Shown: positions 51,837-62,500 of the stretch, piece by piece
Position numbering within the stretch: position 1 is the first letter of the stretch
Layout: the number at the start of each line of letters is the position of its first letter
Notes under the pieces: generated by a model
Seen by the model: the letters and a program-made list of their open reading frames with translations, nothing else
Databases searched by the model: none
Told to the model about the DNA's origin: nothing
NCBI GenBank assembly: GCA_030632885.1
Contig: DAOVTW010000011.1
Coordinates: 7,975 to 71,974, forward strand
Origin: JAIOSM01 sp023143455
GTDB taxonomy: Bacteria > Desulfobacterota > Desulfobacteria > Desulfobacterales > Desulfobacteraceae
Reading direction: 5' to 3'
DNA: 64,000 nt
Program-made: the position numbers and the translations under genes

Positions 51837-54017
51837 TTATTCCTTAAGCCATGTTGCAAGAGTTGAAAGCCTGAGGTCTATTTTATTATTATTTAAAGCC
51901 ATTGTCAGTGCTTTTTTTGAACCCACTAAAATCACGAGATGTTTTGCTCTTGTAATAGCAGTATAGAGAAGGTTTCTCTGTAAAAGCGGAAAATGATTTG
52001 TAGTCAAAGCAATAACAACAGCTGAGTATTCTGATCCTTGAGATTTATGAACAGAAATAGTATAGGCAAGGGTGAGTTGGTCAAGTTCTAATACCTCGTA
52101 ATCAACAATTGTCCCATAATAATCAACACTTACTATTCCTTCTGTTTTATCAATTTCATATACAATTCCTATGTCACCGTTAAAAACATCTTTTTCATAA
52201 TTGTTTTTAAGATGCATAACTTTATCCCCAACCTTAAAGATAAAACCGTGGCTTTCAATTCCTGTCGTGTTTTTGTTTAAAACTTGTTGTAGTTTCTGGT
52301 TTAAATTTATAGTGCCTGCTTCACCTTTATGCATTGGTGTAAGAACTTGAATTTCATCAATATGAGGAAACGCTTGTTTAATTCTTTTTGAACATAAAAG
52401 AGATATTGTTTCCACTACCTTTTCGGGCAAGTTATTTTCCAGAAAATAAAACTCAGAAAGTGCTTGGTTGTTTTCATTGGGGCTTTCGTTTAAAAGCTCT
52501 GGCATTTCTCCATTCCGAATAGCATGGGCATTCATTATTATTGGGCTTTCTTTTGCCTGCCTGAATATCTCAGTTAAATAAAAAGTTTTTACAACCCTTG
52601 AATTAATAATATCAGAAAGCACATTGCCAGGTCCCACAGATGGAAGTTGAAAAGTATCACCCACAAGCATTAATACAGATGTTACAGGAAGTGCTGCCAC
52701 AAGATGATACATGAGCATTGTATCAACCATTGATGCTTCATCCACTATAAAGACATCAAGATCAAATGGGTTTGAATGATTCTTTCTAAAACTATTATCA
52801 TCAGGATCATATTCAAGAAGTTTATGGAGAGTTTTTGCCTTTTGCCCTGTTACTTCAGAAAGCCTTCTTGCAGCTCTTCCGGTTGGAGCTCCTAAAACAA
52901 CCTTGCGCTTCATTTTTTTAAATATTGCACATAAAGCCCTTACAAGAGTAGTCTTTCCTGTTCCGGGTCCTCCCGTAATAACAACTACCCTTTGTTTTAA
53001 AGCATTGGTTATAACTTCAAGCTGATTTAATGAAAGCTCTATTGCAAGCCGTGATGCAACTTCTTCAATAATTTCATCATCATCAATTATATTGCCTGAA
53101 ACAGGTAATGAAAGCATTGCCTTGATTCTTAAAGCAATACCTTTTTCAGCCATATAAAGCCGGTTTAAATAAACCGAAGTTTTTTCTCTTTCATCTATTA
53201 CTAGTTCTTTGCTTTTGTTTAAGGCTAAAAGAGCTTCTTCAATTTTATCATGGTCAACTCCATCACTAAGTCCACTCCTGGTTCCAATAGTCTGGAAACA
53301 TTTTTCAATTAAAGCCTCTTTAAAAACAAAAACATGTCCATCTTTTTCAAAAGATAAAAGAAGATAAATAAGGCAGGCTTTTATTCTTTCAGGGTCATCT
53401 TTGGCAATTCCCTGGTTTAGCGCAATTGTGTCAGCAACTATAAACCCTGCTTCTGGGATATCTCTTGCCAGAGCATAAGGCTCATGTTTCATAGTTTTTA
53501 ACGCATCTGAACCATAAAAAATTAAGATTTTTGAAGCATGAAAAACACTTACTCCCCTATCTTGAAGAAACTGCATTACTCTTCTCACAGAGTGATGTTT
53601 ATTCCACGCCTTTTCAATGATCTTAGCCTTAGTATTTCCTATACCATTTACTTCTTTTAACCTTATGGGCTCATTTTCTATGATATCAAAAGTTTTTTCT
53701 TCAAATCTTTTAACAATTGCGTTTGCAAGGTCTTTTCCAATACCTTTTATAATTCCTGACTCAAGGTATGCTTTTATACCGGCTGTTGTTGCAGGTAGGA
53801 GAATATTGAAAGATTCTATTTTAAACTGATCTCCATACTTTTGGTGGGTTACCCAGTTCCCCTTAAGTTCAAGGGTTTCACCCTCAACCACCCCGGCCAT
53901 ATGTCCCACAATTGTAATAAGATCGTTTGTTTTGCCAACTTTTATTCTGGCAACAGTATAATAATTATCACTGTTTTGATATGTTATTTTCTTTAATGAG
54001 CCTTTTAATGTAATCAT
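51837..54017 (-). CDS. recD2: RecD2-type DNA helicase
   Basis: The 726-residue protein is a RecD-like 5'-3' helicase of the RecB-independent class. The N-terminal part has an OB-like domain and helix-hairpin-helix stretches (GIIKGIGKDLANAIVKRF, LKEVNGIGNTKAKII). The motor has Walker A ITGGPGTGKTTLVRAL, GRAARRLSEVTG, DE box VFIVDEASMVDT, GDTFQLPSVGPG and the C-terminal YTISVHKSQGSEY and YTAITRAK blocks. It works in DNA repair. It overlaps gmhB by 4 bases (ATGA). Confidence 0.94.
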   Translation of the reverse strand: MITLKGSLKKITYQNSDNYYTVARIKVGKTNDLITIVGHMAGVVEGETLELKGNWVTHQKYGDQFKIESFNILLPATTAGIKAYLESGIIKGIGKDLANAIVKRFEEKTFDIIENEPIRLKEVNGIGNTKAKIIEKAWNKHHSVRRVMQFLQDRGVSVFHASKILIFYGSDALKTMKHEPYALARDIPEAGFIVADTIALNQGIAKDDPERIKACLIYLLLSFEKDGHVFVFKEALIEKCFQTIGTRSGLSDGVDHDKIEEALLALNKSKELVIDEREKTSVYLNRLYMAEKGIALRIKAMLSLPVSGNIIDDDEIIEEVASRLAIELSLNQLEVITNALKQRVVVITGGPGTGKTTLVRALCAIFKKMKRKVVLGAPTGRAARRLSEVTGQKAKTLHKLLEYDPDDNSFRKNHSNPFDLDVFIVDEASMVDTMLMYHLVAALPVTSVLMLVGDTFQLPSVGPGNVLSDIINSRVVKTFYLTEIFRQAKESPIIMNAHAIRNGEMPELLNESPNENNQALSEFYFLENNLPEKVVETISLLCSKRIKQAFPHIDEIQVLTPMHKGEAGTINLNQKLQQVLNKNTTGIESHGFIFKVGDKVMHLKNNYEKDVFNGDIGIVYEIDKTEGIVSVDYYGTIVDYEVLELDQLTLAYTISVHKSQGSEYSAVVIALTTNHFPLLQRNLLYTAITRAKHLVILVGSKKALTMALNNNKIDLRLSTLATWLKE

Positions 54018-54583
54018 CCAGAATTCTGATCAATCTCTGATGTAATCATCCATTGCACAGCCTCAAAAAGATTCTTTGCTGTAAAGTCAGGATTTATACC
54101 CTTTGCTGCAAGTAGTTTCCCTGCTTTTTCTCCATTTCCTGTTTTAACAAGAACAGATAAACCGCAACCTGCATTTTTTGCACATTCAATGTCTTTTGCA
54201 CTGTCACCAATCATGCAAGAATATTGAAGATCAATTTTATATTTTTTTTTTGCCTGGAGAATCAAACCGGGTTTAGGTTTTCTACAATCACAACCAGCAT
54301 CAGGTAAATGAGGGCAATAAAAAATATCGTTTATTGTACCGCCAGCATCAACAATTCCTGTTTTCATTTTATTGAAAATTTTTTCTAGTTCTTTTTTGGT
54401 GGTCAATTTTCGTGCTATTGCAGATTGGTTAGTTATAACAATAACATTAAACCCGGCACGGGTCAGCAAGGCAACAGCTTCAGGACTTTTATCAATAAAT
54501 GAAAATTCTGATTTATTCTTTATATAATCAGAGGAATCATGGTTAATAACACCATCTCGGTCTAAAAAAACAGTATATTTCAT
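54014..54583 (-). CDS. gmhB: D-glycero-D-manno-heptose-1,7-bisphosphate 7-phosphatase
   Basis: The 189-residue HAD-IIIA phosphatase has the DRDGVIN motif (nucleophile and acid Asp) in VFLDRDGVINHD, ITNQSAIARKL, a zinc-binding loop CPHLPDAGCDCRKPKPG and IGDSAKDIECA. It removes the 7-phosphate in ADP-heptose synthesis for lipopolysaccharide. A histidinol-phosphatase reading is possible for this family, but the gene order with envelope gene rlpA fits GmhB. It is 5 bases after rlpA. Confidence 0.85.
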   Translation of the reverse strand: MKYTVFLDRDGVINHDSSDYIKNKSEFSFIDKSPEAVALLTRAGFNVIVITNQSAIARKLTTKKELEKIFNKMKTGIVDAGGTINDIFYCPHLPDAGCDCRKPKPGLILQAKKKYKIDLQYSCMIGDSAKDIECAKNAGCGLSVLVKTGNGEKAGKLLAAKGINPDFTAKNLFEAVQWMITSEIDQNSG

Positions 54584-54588
54584 TTAAA

Positions 54589-55416
54589 TTACTGCTCCGC
54601 TATTAAAAATACTGTTTTCCGTCCATCGGCATTTAGTTTTTTCTCCAACATTAAAGCTTTTTTTAATGTTGAATATTTTCCCACTCGGACACGATAAAAA
54701 GTTCCGCGATGATCTTTGTGGGTAACGATATGAACATCTTTGTAAACTTTAGAAAGCTCATCTTTTAATTTATTTGCATTGCTCTTTACCTGAAAAGCAC
54801 CTACCTGAATTGCAAAAATACCAGTATATAAATCAACAGGAATATATTCTTTTTTTTTTGATTTTGGATTCTTTAACCTTCCAAGTACAACAACTTTAAC
54901 AGGGGCTGTACCTTGATCTGCCATCCCAAGTTTTTTTGCACCTGTAAACGAAAGATCAATTATTCTACCCTTTACAAAAGGTCCTCTATCATTAATTCTT
55001 ACAACAATTTCTTTATTATTTTTTAAATTATGAACTTTGACCCAGGTTTGAAGAGGAAGAGTTTTATGTGCTGCTGTCATTGCATGCATATTATAAATTT
55101 CACCACTTGCTGTTTTTCTTCCATGAAACTTTTCCCCATACCATGAAGCAATACCTTTTTGGGTATAGTTTTGTGGTTGGTTTTCAGGAACATATTGTAT
55201 CCCGTCAATAGAATAAGGTTTTCCTACTCCGGTAGTGGAGGCTGTGGGAGAATAAGCAGTGTCTGGGTCAGAATCAGTTTTATGAACAATGGCTGAATCA
55301 CCCGGTTTTACGACTTCAACTGCTATTACTTTCTTTGAACAACCTGTAACAAAAATTAGTAAAACTAATAAAACAATAAAGCTAAAAAATTTAGCTTTTA
55401 AAAATCTGATATACAT
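54589..55416 (-). CDS. rlpA: RlpA-type lytic transglycosylase lipoprotein with SPOR domain
   Basis: The 275-residue protein has a lipobox (IFVTGC, Cys26). A double-psi beta-barrel RlpA domain (about 90-185) contains KGIASWYGEKFHGRKTASGE and VRINDRGPFVKGRIIDLS, including the catalytic Asp. The C-terminal SPOR domain (about 195-275) binds denuded peptidoglycan (AIQVGAFQVKSNANKLKDEL). It cleaves glycan strands at septa. It follows lon by 11 bases and precedes gmhB by 5. Confidence 0.94.
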   Translation of the reverse strand: MYIRFLKAKFFSFIVLLVLLIFVTGCSKKVIAVEVVKPGDSAIVHKTDSDPDTAYSPTASTTGVGKPYSIDGIQYVPENQPQNYTQKGIASWYGEKFHGRKTASGEIYNMHAMTAAHKTLPLQTWVKVHNLKNNKEIVVRINDRGPFVKGRIIDLSFTGAKKLGMADQGTAPVKVVVLGRLKNPKSKKKEYIPVDLYTGIFAIQVGAFQVKSNANKLKDELSKVYKDVHIVTHKDHRGTFYRVRVGKYSTLKKALMLEKKLNADGRKTVFLIAEQ

Positions 55417-55427
55417 AATGTGTTTTC

Positions 55428-57794
55428 CTAAATATCCAGAGCTATTTTTAATACCTCTTCCATAGTATCAGTGAAATAGAATTTTATTTTCTTTTTTACC
55501 TTTTCCGGAACATCTTCAATATCCTTTTCATTCCATCTGGGCAGAATTATACTCCTTATACCACTTCTTTCGGCAGCAATAACTTTATCTTTTATTCCTC
55601 CCACTGGAAGCACATCACCTCTTAACGTAATTTCACCTGTCATTGCAAGTCTTTTTTCTACAGGCTTTCCTGTTATAAGAGACATAAGTGCTGTCAGCAT
55701 TGCAACTCCTGCTGATGGACCATCTTTAGGTATTGCTCCTTCAGGAACATGGATATGAATATCATGTTCTTCAAAAAAAATTTCATCTATATTAAATTTT
55801 GATGTTTTAGATCTTATATAACTCAGAGCTGTATTTGCAGATTCCTTCATTACCTCTCCAAGGTGACCTGTTAAAGTAAGTAAGCTTGCCCCTTTCATGG
55901 AAGCAGCTTCAATATATAAAATTTCTCCTCCAAAAGGAGTCCAGGCAAGTCCTAACACAACTCCAGGACATGCCTTTTTTATATTATAATCCGGCATATT
56001 GCGCTCAACACCTAAATATTTTGGAATATCCTCTTTTAAAACTTTTATAGTTTTTGTACTTTTTTTATTTTCTTCAACAATTTTACTTGCAACTCCTCTG
56101 CAAACCGAACCTATCTCTCTTTCAAGATTTCTTAATCCTGATTCTCTGGTATACCCTGATATGATAGTTTTTATTGCTCCGTTGGTGATATGTATCTGAG
56201 ATGATTTTAAACCGTTCTCATAGCGCTGTCGTGGTATCAAGTATTTTGTTGCAATTTTTATTTTCTCTTCTTCGATATATCCATTAAGCTCAAGAACTTC
56301 CATCCTGTCTCTCAAAGGGTCAGGTATAGTATAGAGAACATTTGCTGTTGTAAGAAAAATAATATCCGAAAGATCAAATGGTAAATCAAGATAATGGTCT
56401 GTAAAAGAGTTGTTCTGCTCCGGGTCAAGGACTTCAAGAAGGGCTGAAGACGGATCTCCATGATAAGAAGAATCAACCTTGTCGATTTCATCCAACATAA
56501 AAACAGGATTATTTGTTCCAGCTCTTCTTAACTGCTGAATGATTCTTCCCGGCATTGCACCAACATAAGTTCTTCTATGTCCTCTTATTTCAGCCTCATC
56601 TCTGACTCCGCCAAGAGCAATTCTTACAAATTCCCTTCCTAGAGCTCTTGCAATTGATTTTCCAAGGGATGTTTTACCTGTACCAGGCGGTCCTACAAAA
56701 CATAATATAGGACCTTTTGAATCTTTTTTTAGCTTTCTTACAGAAAGATATTCAAGAATTCTTTGTTTTGGTTTGTGAAGTCCGTAATGATCATTATCAA
56801 GTACAGCCCTTGCTTTTTTTATATCAATCTTATCTTTTGATTTATCATTCCAGGGAAGAGTGGTAATCCAGTCAAGATAAGTTGAAGAAACAATATATTC
56901 ACTTGAGGATGGATGCATTTTTGAAAGGCGATCAAGTTCACGTAATGCCTCTTTAAAAATTATGCCTTCAAGCTCCTTTTCTTCAATCTTGTCTCTGTAT
57001 TCTTTTACTTCAAGGTTTTCTTCATCAGCTTCTCCTAGTTCCTCTCTAATAGCTTTAAGCTGCTGACGAAGATAATAATCTCTTTGTTTTTTATCCATAT
57101 CCTCTTTAACCTGGGTTTGAATTTTAGAACCCATTTCAAGGATATCAAGTTGATCATTTACAAGCCTTGTCACACTTTCAAGTCTTTTTTTAACATCTAA
57201 AAATTCAAGAGCTTTTTGTTTTTCTTCGACCGGTGCATTTATTGAAGATGCAACCATATCAGCAAGGACACCTGGCTCCTGAAGAGATTTCACTAGATCA
57301 ACCATCTCTGGAGGAAGGCCTGGCGAAAGCTTTACAATTTTTTCGTATTGCTCAATAATATTTCCCATGAGCGCACGATTTGTTTTGTTTCTCTTGCCAT
57401 TTCTATTTTTAAGAACTTTAATTCTTGCCTGGATATATGTTTTTTCATTTAAATATTCTTCAACTTTAAATCTGCTTATCCCCTGTATTAAGAGCTGCGC
57501 CCTATCCTCTTCCATCTTTGACATTTTAAGAATAACTGCAGCTGTTCCAACTTTATAAAGATCTTTTGTGGTATGCCTTTCTTCAACTTCAGATCGTTTT
57601 GATAGAATAAGCCCAAGCATTCTATCGCCAGCCATGGCTTCATCAATAAGGTCGATTGCCTCTTTTTGTACTAAGACAAGCGGAAGTACCATTTTTGGGA
57701 AAAGATTGGTATCAACAATGGGAAGGATTGGTAAAATATCCGGGATTTGGTCAGTTTTAATATTAACAGAAGTTTGATCATCCATGCTATTCAT
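55428..57794 (-). CDS. lon: ATP-dependent protease Lon
   Basis: The 788-residue enzyme is a standard LonA. It has the N-terminal LON domain (about 10-210), Walker A FVGPPGTGKTSLG, Walker B VFMLDEIDKVD, and a C-terminal protease with Ser in PKDGPSAGVAML and the catalytic Lys in GIKDKVIAAE. It degrades damaged and regulatory proteins. A second ATG nine bases in is an alternative start. Following hsp20 by 45 bases, it is probably stress-induced together with it. Confidence 0.97.
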   Translation of the reverse strand: MNSMDDQTSVNIKTDQIPDILPILPIVDTNLFPKMVLPLVLVQKEAIDLIDEAMAGDRMLGLILSKRSEVEERHTTKDLYKVGTAAVILKMSKMEEDRAQLLIQGISRFKVEEYLNEKTYIQARIKVLKNRNGKRNKTNRALMGNIIEQYEKIVKLSPGLPPEMVDLVKSLQEPGVLADMVASSINAPVEEKQKALEFLDVKKRLESVTRLVNDQLDILEMGSKIQTQVKEDMDKKQRDYYLRQQLKAIREELGEADEENLEVKEYRDKIEEKELEGIIFKEALRELDRLSKMHPSSSEYIVSSTYLDWITTLPWNDKSKDKIDIKKARAVLDNDHYGLHKPKQRILEYLSVRKLKKDSKGPILCFVGPPGTGKTSLGKSIARALGREFVRIALGGVRDEAEIRGHRRTYVGAMPGRIIQQLRRAGTNNPVFMLDEIDKVDSSYHGDPSSALLEVLDPEQNNSFTDHYLDLPFDLSDIIFLTTANVLYTIPDPLRDRMEVLELNGYIEEEKIKIATKYLIPRQRYENGLKSSQIHITNGAIKTIISGYTRESGLRNLEREIGSVCRGVASKIVEENKKSTKTIKVLKEDIPKYLGVERNMPDYNIKKACPGVVLGLAWTPFGGEILYIEAASMKGASLLTLTGHLGEVMKESANTALSYIRSKTSKFNIDEIFFEEHDIHIHVPEGAIPKDGPSAGVAMLTALMSLITGKPVEKRLAMTGEITLRGDVLPVGGIKDKVIAAERSGIRSIILPRWNEKDIEDVPEKVKKKIKFYFTDTMEEVLKIALDI

Positions 57795-57839
57795 GATTAG
57801 TTTATTGCCAGAATTTAGGTAAAATGTCTATACTGATCT

Positions 57840-58265
57840 TCATCCGCCGCTATCCTGAGATTTTTCCATTTTGATTTCAAGAAAACCATTGGAAAAGTTA
57901 GCGAGGATACTTTTTGCGTCCACTACCGTGGGAAGATAAAGCACTCTTTCAAAATCTCCAAATTGAATTTCAGCAAGCCTATAAGTAGCTGATTTATTCT
58001 TGGGAGGTTTTATACTCTTTCTTTTCCCGGAGATTTTTACTGCTTTACTGCTTACTTCAATTAAAATGTCACTCTTTTTAACACCAGCTATCTCGGCATG
58101 TATAATAATTTTTTCTCTTGTTTCAAAGATATCCATCTGGGGCTTCCATACTCGTCTTGAAGGACAAAACATGGGGCTTACTGATTGAAACATGTCTTCA
58201 AGAGATCTCTCTTTTCTTGGCGCGTCCTCAATCTCTTCATCACAACGAATCTCTATGGAGTTCAT
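57840..58265 (-). CDS. Hsp20/alpha-crystallin family small heat-shock protein
   Basis: The 141-residue protein has a short N-terminal arm and an alpha-crystallin domain (about 45-135): VWKPQMDIFETREKIIIHAEIAG, VSSKAVKISGKRK and FGDFERVLYLPTVVD, ending with ANFSNGFLEIKMEK. It holds unfolding proteins. AGGAGC precedes the ATG. The gene leads the hsp20-lon-rlpA-gmhB-recD2 run. I did not find a clear heat-shock promoter upstream. Confidence 0.9.
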   Translation of the reverse strand: MNSIEIRCDEEIEDAPRKERSLEDMFQSVSPMFCPSRRVWKPQMDIFETREKIIIHAEIAGVKKSDILIEVSSKAVKISGKRKSIKPPKNKSATYRLAEIQFGDFERVLYLPTVVDAKSILANFSNGFLEIKMEKSQDSGG

Positions 58266-58354
58266 ATATTAAGCTCCTAATGATGTTATGCTTTTCCGTC
58301 CATTTGGTTCTATATAAAATACCATTAGTTTTTATCCCTGTAAAGAAGGTATTA

Positions 58355-59512
58355 TTAAAATCGTTTTTTGATCCCGGAAATTAATACTAAAAGAGCAAGG
58401 CAGTTAACAATAGCAGAAAATATGCCTACACAGTTTATTCCCATACTATTGAAGATAAAACCTCCTGAAAAAGCTCCAGTCATTCTGCCAAGACCTGCAC
58501 AAAGAAAGACAAGCGACATCATAGTTGCACGACTTTGTGGTAAAAGTTCGGTACAGACAGAAAGAAAAGATACAAAAAAGAATTCAAAAAAAAGGAATAC
58601 AAAAAAAAGGGAGGACAATGCAAAAAACAGCGTGCTCCCCACAAATCCAACTGCAACATATGCTAATGTGCTCAAGATAACACCAATAACAACAGATTTT
58701 TTAAGCCCTATTTTGTCAGCTAAAGTTGCTGTGGACATTTCCCCCAAAAGTTCTGCCGCTCCAATAAAGCTTGTACCCAGACCCAGTGCAATAACACTTA
58801 ATCCAAAAGATTTTTCAAGCCATACTCCGTAAACTACGAAAAGATTATCATTTGCAAGGCTCACAAAAAAAGCAAACCCCATAACACTGAGCGGAACAGG
58901 GCTTGTAACAAGCTTTTTGATCTCTTTTATAAAGCCTTTTTGATCCATTTTTTTATTGTTTACTTTTGAATCATCCTCTATTGTTAACAACACTAGGACA
59001 ATGGATAATAATCCAAGACCTGCCAACAAAAAAAATGGTGACCTCCAACCAGCTCTATCTATTAAAAAACCTATTGCAGGAACACCAATAAGCGTGGAGC
59101 CGGCCCAGCTTGTTTCCATTATTCCCATTACAAAACCGCGTTTGTTATATGGCACTCTTTCACTGACATATGCTTGAATAGCCGGATCAAATAAATTTTT
59201 CCCAAGACCACAGAGAAACATTCCAATAAGCAAGGAATAATAAACAGGAAAAGCGCCGGCAATAAGCATTCCTGCGACTAAAACCCCAAGGCCTGAAAGC
59301 ATCATTACCCTATATCCGGTCTTATCGGCAATATAAGATGTAAAAATAGACAAACATGAAGTGGCCTGGTTTACAGCAATCGATGCTGTAACTAAGGTTA
59401 TAGGGACCCCAAGACCCCTACTTATTACAGGTGCAAACGGGTATACAAATCTGCGGGATGTATTAAGAATAATTCTGGATATGGTTGATGTTACAATAAT
59501 TTTTTTTAACAT
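58355..59512 (-). CDS. MFS transporter
   Basis: The 385-residue protein has about 12 membrane segments. The loop after helix 2 reads SYIADKTGYRVMM, a major-facilitator motif A variant, repeated in the second half as ATLADKIGLKKSVV. The start is ATG after a nifJ terminator. Substrate is unknown; sequence features are those of a generic metabolite or drug transporter. The gene ends about 90 bases before hsp20. Confidence 0.88.
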   Translation of the reverse strand: MLKKIIVTSTISRIILNTSRRFVYPFAPVISRGLGVPITLVTASIAVNQATSCLSIFTSYIADKTGYRVMMLSGLGVLVAGMLIAGAFPVYYSLLIGMFLCGLGKNLFDPAIQAYVSERVPYNKRGFVMGIMETSWAGSTLIGVPAIGFLIDRAGWRSPFFLLAGLGLLSIVLVLLTIEDDSKVNNKKMDQKGFIKEIKKLVTSPVPLSVMGFAFFVSLANDNLFVVYGVWLEKSFGLSVIALGLGTSFIGAAELLGEMSTATLADKIGLKKSVVIGVILSTLAYVAVGFVGSTLFFALSSLFFVFLFFEFFFVSFLSVCTELLPQSRATMMSLVFLCAGLGRMTGAFSGGFIFNSMGINCVGIFSAIVNCLALLVLISGIKKRF

Positions 59513-59537
59513 AACAATCTTGTCTGTCTCGCTAAAT

Positions 59538-59571
59538 AAAAAAGCCAGGTTTAAAACAACCTGACTTTTTT
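59538..59571 (-). terminator. Rho-independent terminator of nifJ
   Basis: Arms 59538-59551 and 59558-59571 form a 14-bp stem with one mismatch. On the minus strand the hairpin is followed by TTTTTTATTT. It lies between the nifJ stop and the MFS start. The A/T outer arms allow function in both directions. Confidence 0.85.
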
Positions 59572-59596
59572 ATTTTAGTTTCTTAATATTCAGGAT

Positions 59597-62500
59597 TTAT
59601 TCACTCTTTCCCGCCATTATTTTTAGCATTTCGTTTTTATCCATAAGCTCTTGTTCAATCTTTTTTCTCAAACGCTTTGACTCTTCAGGAAAGCTTTTTT
59701 CAAGGGCTGCAAATCTAGTCTCACCACTTAAAAACTCCTGTATAGTTCCATCAGGGTCTTTTGAATCAAGAGTAAAGGGATTCTTACCTTCCTTTACAAG
59801 TAAGGGATTATATCTGAACAATGGCCAGTAACCTGATTCTACTGCGAGTTTTGCTTCTGTCTGGCTTTTTCCCATTCCTTTTTTAATACCCTGGTTAATA
59901 CATGGCGCATAACAAATCACCAAAGATGGTCCGGGGTAGGATTCTGCTTCAACAAAAGCTTTAATAACCTGGTTCTTATTGGCGCCCATTGCAATGGAAG
60001 CGACATAGACATAACCATAAGTCATTATCATTCTTGCAAGATCTTTTTTACATATTTTTTTACCTGAGGCTGTATATTTTGCAATCGCTCCTGTAGGTGT
60101 TGCCTTAGATGATTGTCCTCCAGTGTTTGAATATACTTCTGTATCCATTACAAGAATATTTATATCATCTCCTGATGCCAATACATGGTCAACACCACCA
60201 AATCCTATATCGTAAGCCCAGCCGTCACCACCAAAAATCCAATGGGATTTTTTTACAAACAGCTTGTTCTCCTCATAAATTTCCTTTAACAGGTTGTTAG
60301 AGGTTTCGTCTTTTAATAAATCTTTTAATAAGATACCGTATTTTTTGGATTCTTCAGCATTGTTCATGCCTGATATCCAGCCTTGTAAAGCATCTTTAAT
60401 ATCGCTTGATATATCTGTTTTAAGAGCCTGTTCTGCTTTTTCTTTAAGGATTGCCCGTCTATTATCACTTGCCAGCATCATGCCGTATCCATATTCTGCA
60501 GCATCCTCAAAAAGTGAACTTCCATATGCAGGTCCATGTCCATCATTGTTTGTACAATAAGGAGTTGAAGGAGCAGATCCTCCCCAGATAGAACTGCAAC
60601 CCGTTGCATTGGCAATTGTCATTCTCTCACCAAAAAGCTGGGTTAATACTTTTACATAAGGAGTCTCTCCACAACCTGCACATGCACCTGAGAACTCAAG
60701 AAGGGGTTTATAATACTGACTTCCTTTAACACTCTCTCTTTTGCCTATCTCTGTTTTAAAAGATATATCTTTAGAAAACTCATAGTTTTCTGCTTCTTTT
60801 GCAAGTTGTTCTGCAATAGGTTTCAGATCAAGAGCCTTTACTTTAGAAGGACAAATATCAACACAGCAACCACATCCCTGGCAATCAAGAGGGTTGACCT
60901 GTATTCTAAACTTCAACTCTTTAGTCTCTTTTGCTTTTCCATCAACGGTTTTAAAAAACACCGGTGCATTTTTTAATTCATCCTCGGTTGCAATAATCGG
61001 AATTATTGCTGCATGGGGGCAGACAAAAGAACATTGATTACACTGGATACATTCTTCAGCATTCCATTCAGGAACTGAAATTGCAACACCTCGTTTTTCA
61101 TATTGACTTGTTGCGTTGGGAAACATGCCGTCATCAGCAAATGCACTCACAGGGATATCATCACCTTTTTGATGCATGATAGGCTGCATTACATTTTTTA
61201 CAAACTCGTTATCTGAGTCTCCCTGGGAAATTTTTCCTTCTGCATCTTTCCATGATTCAGGAACTTTTATCTGCTCTAATTTATCAAGTGTTTTGTCAAC
61301 ACCATCAATATTCATATTAACTATTTTATCACCCTTTTTACCAAATTTTTTCTTAATATCCTCTTTTAAAAGAGTAATAGCTTCTTCAATGGGTAAAATA
61401 TTGGCAAGGTTGAAAAAACAGGTCTGCATGATCATATTAATTCTACCACCAAGCCCTACTTCACCTGCAATCTTAACAGCATCAATATTATAAAATTTAA
61501 TTTTCTTTTCATAAATTTTTCGTCGCACATCACCTGGTATATACTTTTCCATATCTTCCATTGACCAGGAAGAATTAAGAAGAAAAGTTCCTCCATCTTT
61601 AATGCCATCCAAAACATCATATATATAAACATAATTAGTTTTATGACATGCAACAAAATCTGCGCTATCTATTAAGTATGTTGATTTTATAGGAACGTCA
61701 CCAAACCGTAGATGTGATACTGTAAGACCACCTGATTTTTTTGAATCATAGGCAAAATACCCTTGAGCATATTTGTCAGTATTATCACCAATAATTGCAA
61801 TTGCACTCTGGTTTGCACCAACTGTTCCATCAGCTCCAAGTCCCCAGAATTTTGCGCCAACTGTTCCTTGGGGTGCTGAATTAAACGCCTCTTTAATTTC
61901 AAGGGAAGTGTGTGTAACATCATCATTTATACCAACAGTAAAATGGTTTTTTGCATCATCAGATTTCATATTATCATAAACAGCTTTGATCATTGACGGG
62001 TTAAATTCTTTTGAACTTAATCCATATCTTCCGCCTAAAATTTTTGGAAACGTTCCGCCTTTTTCCATGAAAGCTGTACATACATCCATATAAAGTGGAT
62101 CACCAAGACTTCCAGGCTCTTTAGTTCTATCTAAAACTGTAATTGTTTTTGCACTTTTTGGAAGCGCATTCATAAAGGCTTCTGCAACAAAAGGTCTGTA
62201 TAAACGTACTTTAATAAGACCTGTTTTTTCGCCATTTTGATTAAGTTTATTTACAACTTCCTCTATTGCTTCACAGGAAGATCCCATTGCAATAATAACT
62301 CTTTCAGCCTCAGGATCCCCCACATAATCAAAAAGATTGTATTCTCTTCCGGTAAGATCACCAACCTTTTTCATATATTTTTCTACAATTGAAGGAACTT
62401 TTAAATAATAAGAGTTTGCAGCTTCTCTTCCCTGAAAAAATACATCAGGATTCTGAGCAGTTCCTCTTGTATCAGGGCTTTCAGGGCTTATGGCGCGTTC

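Noticed and set aside
58368..58832. Plus-strand open frame of 154 codons
   Set aside because: It lies inside the MFS transporter gene on the opposite strand; composition reflects the antisense of membrane helices.
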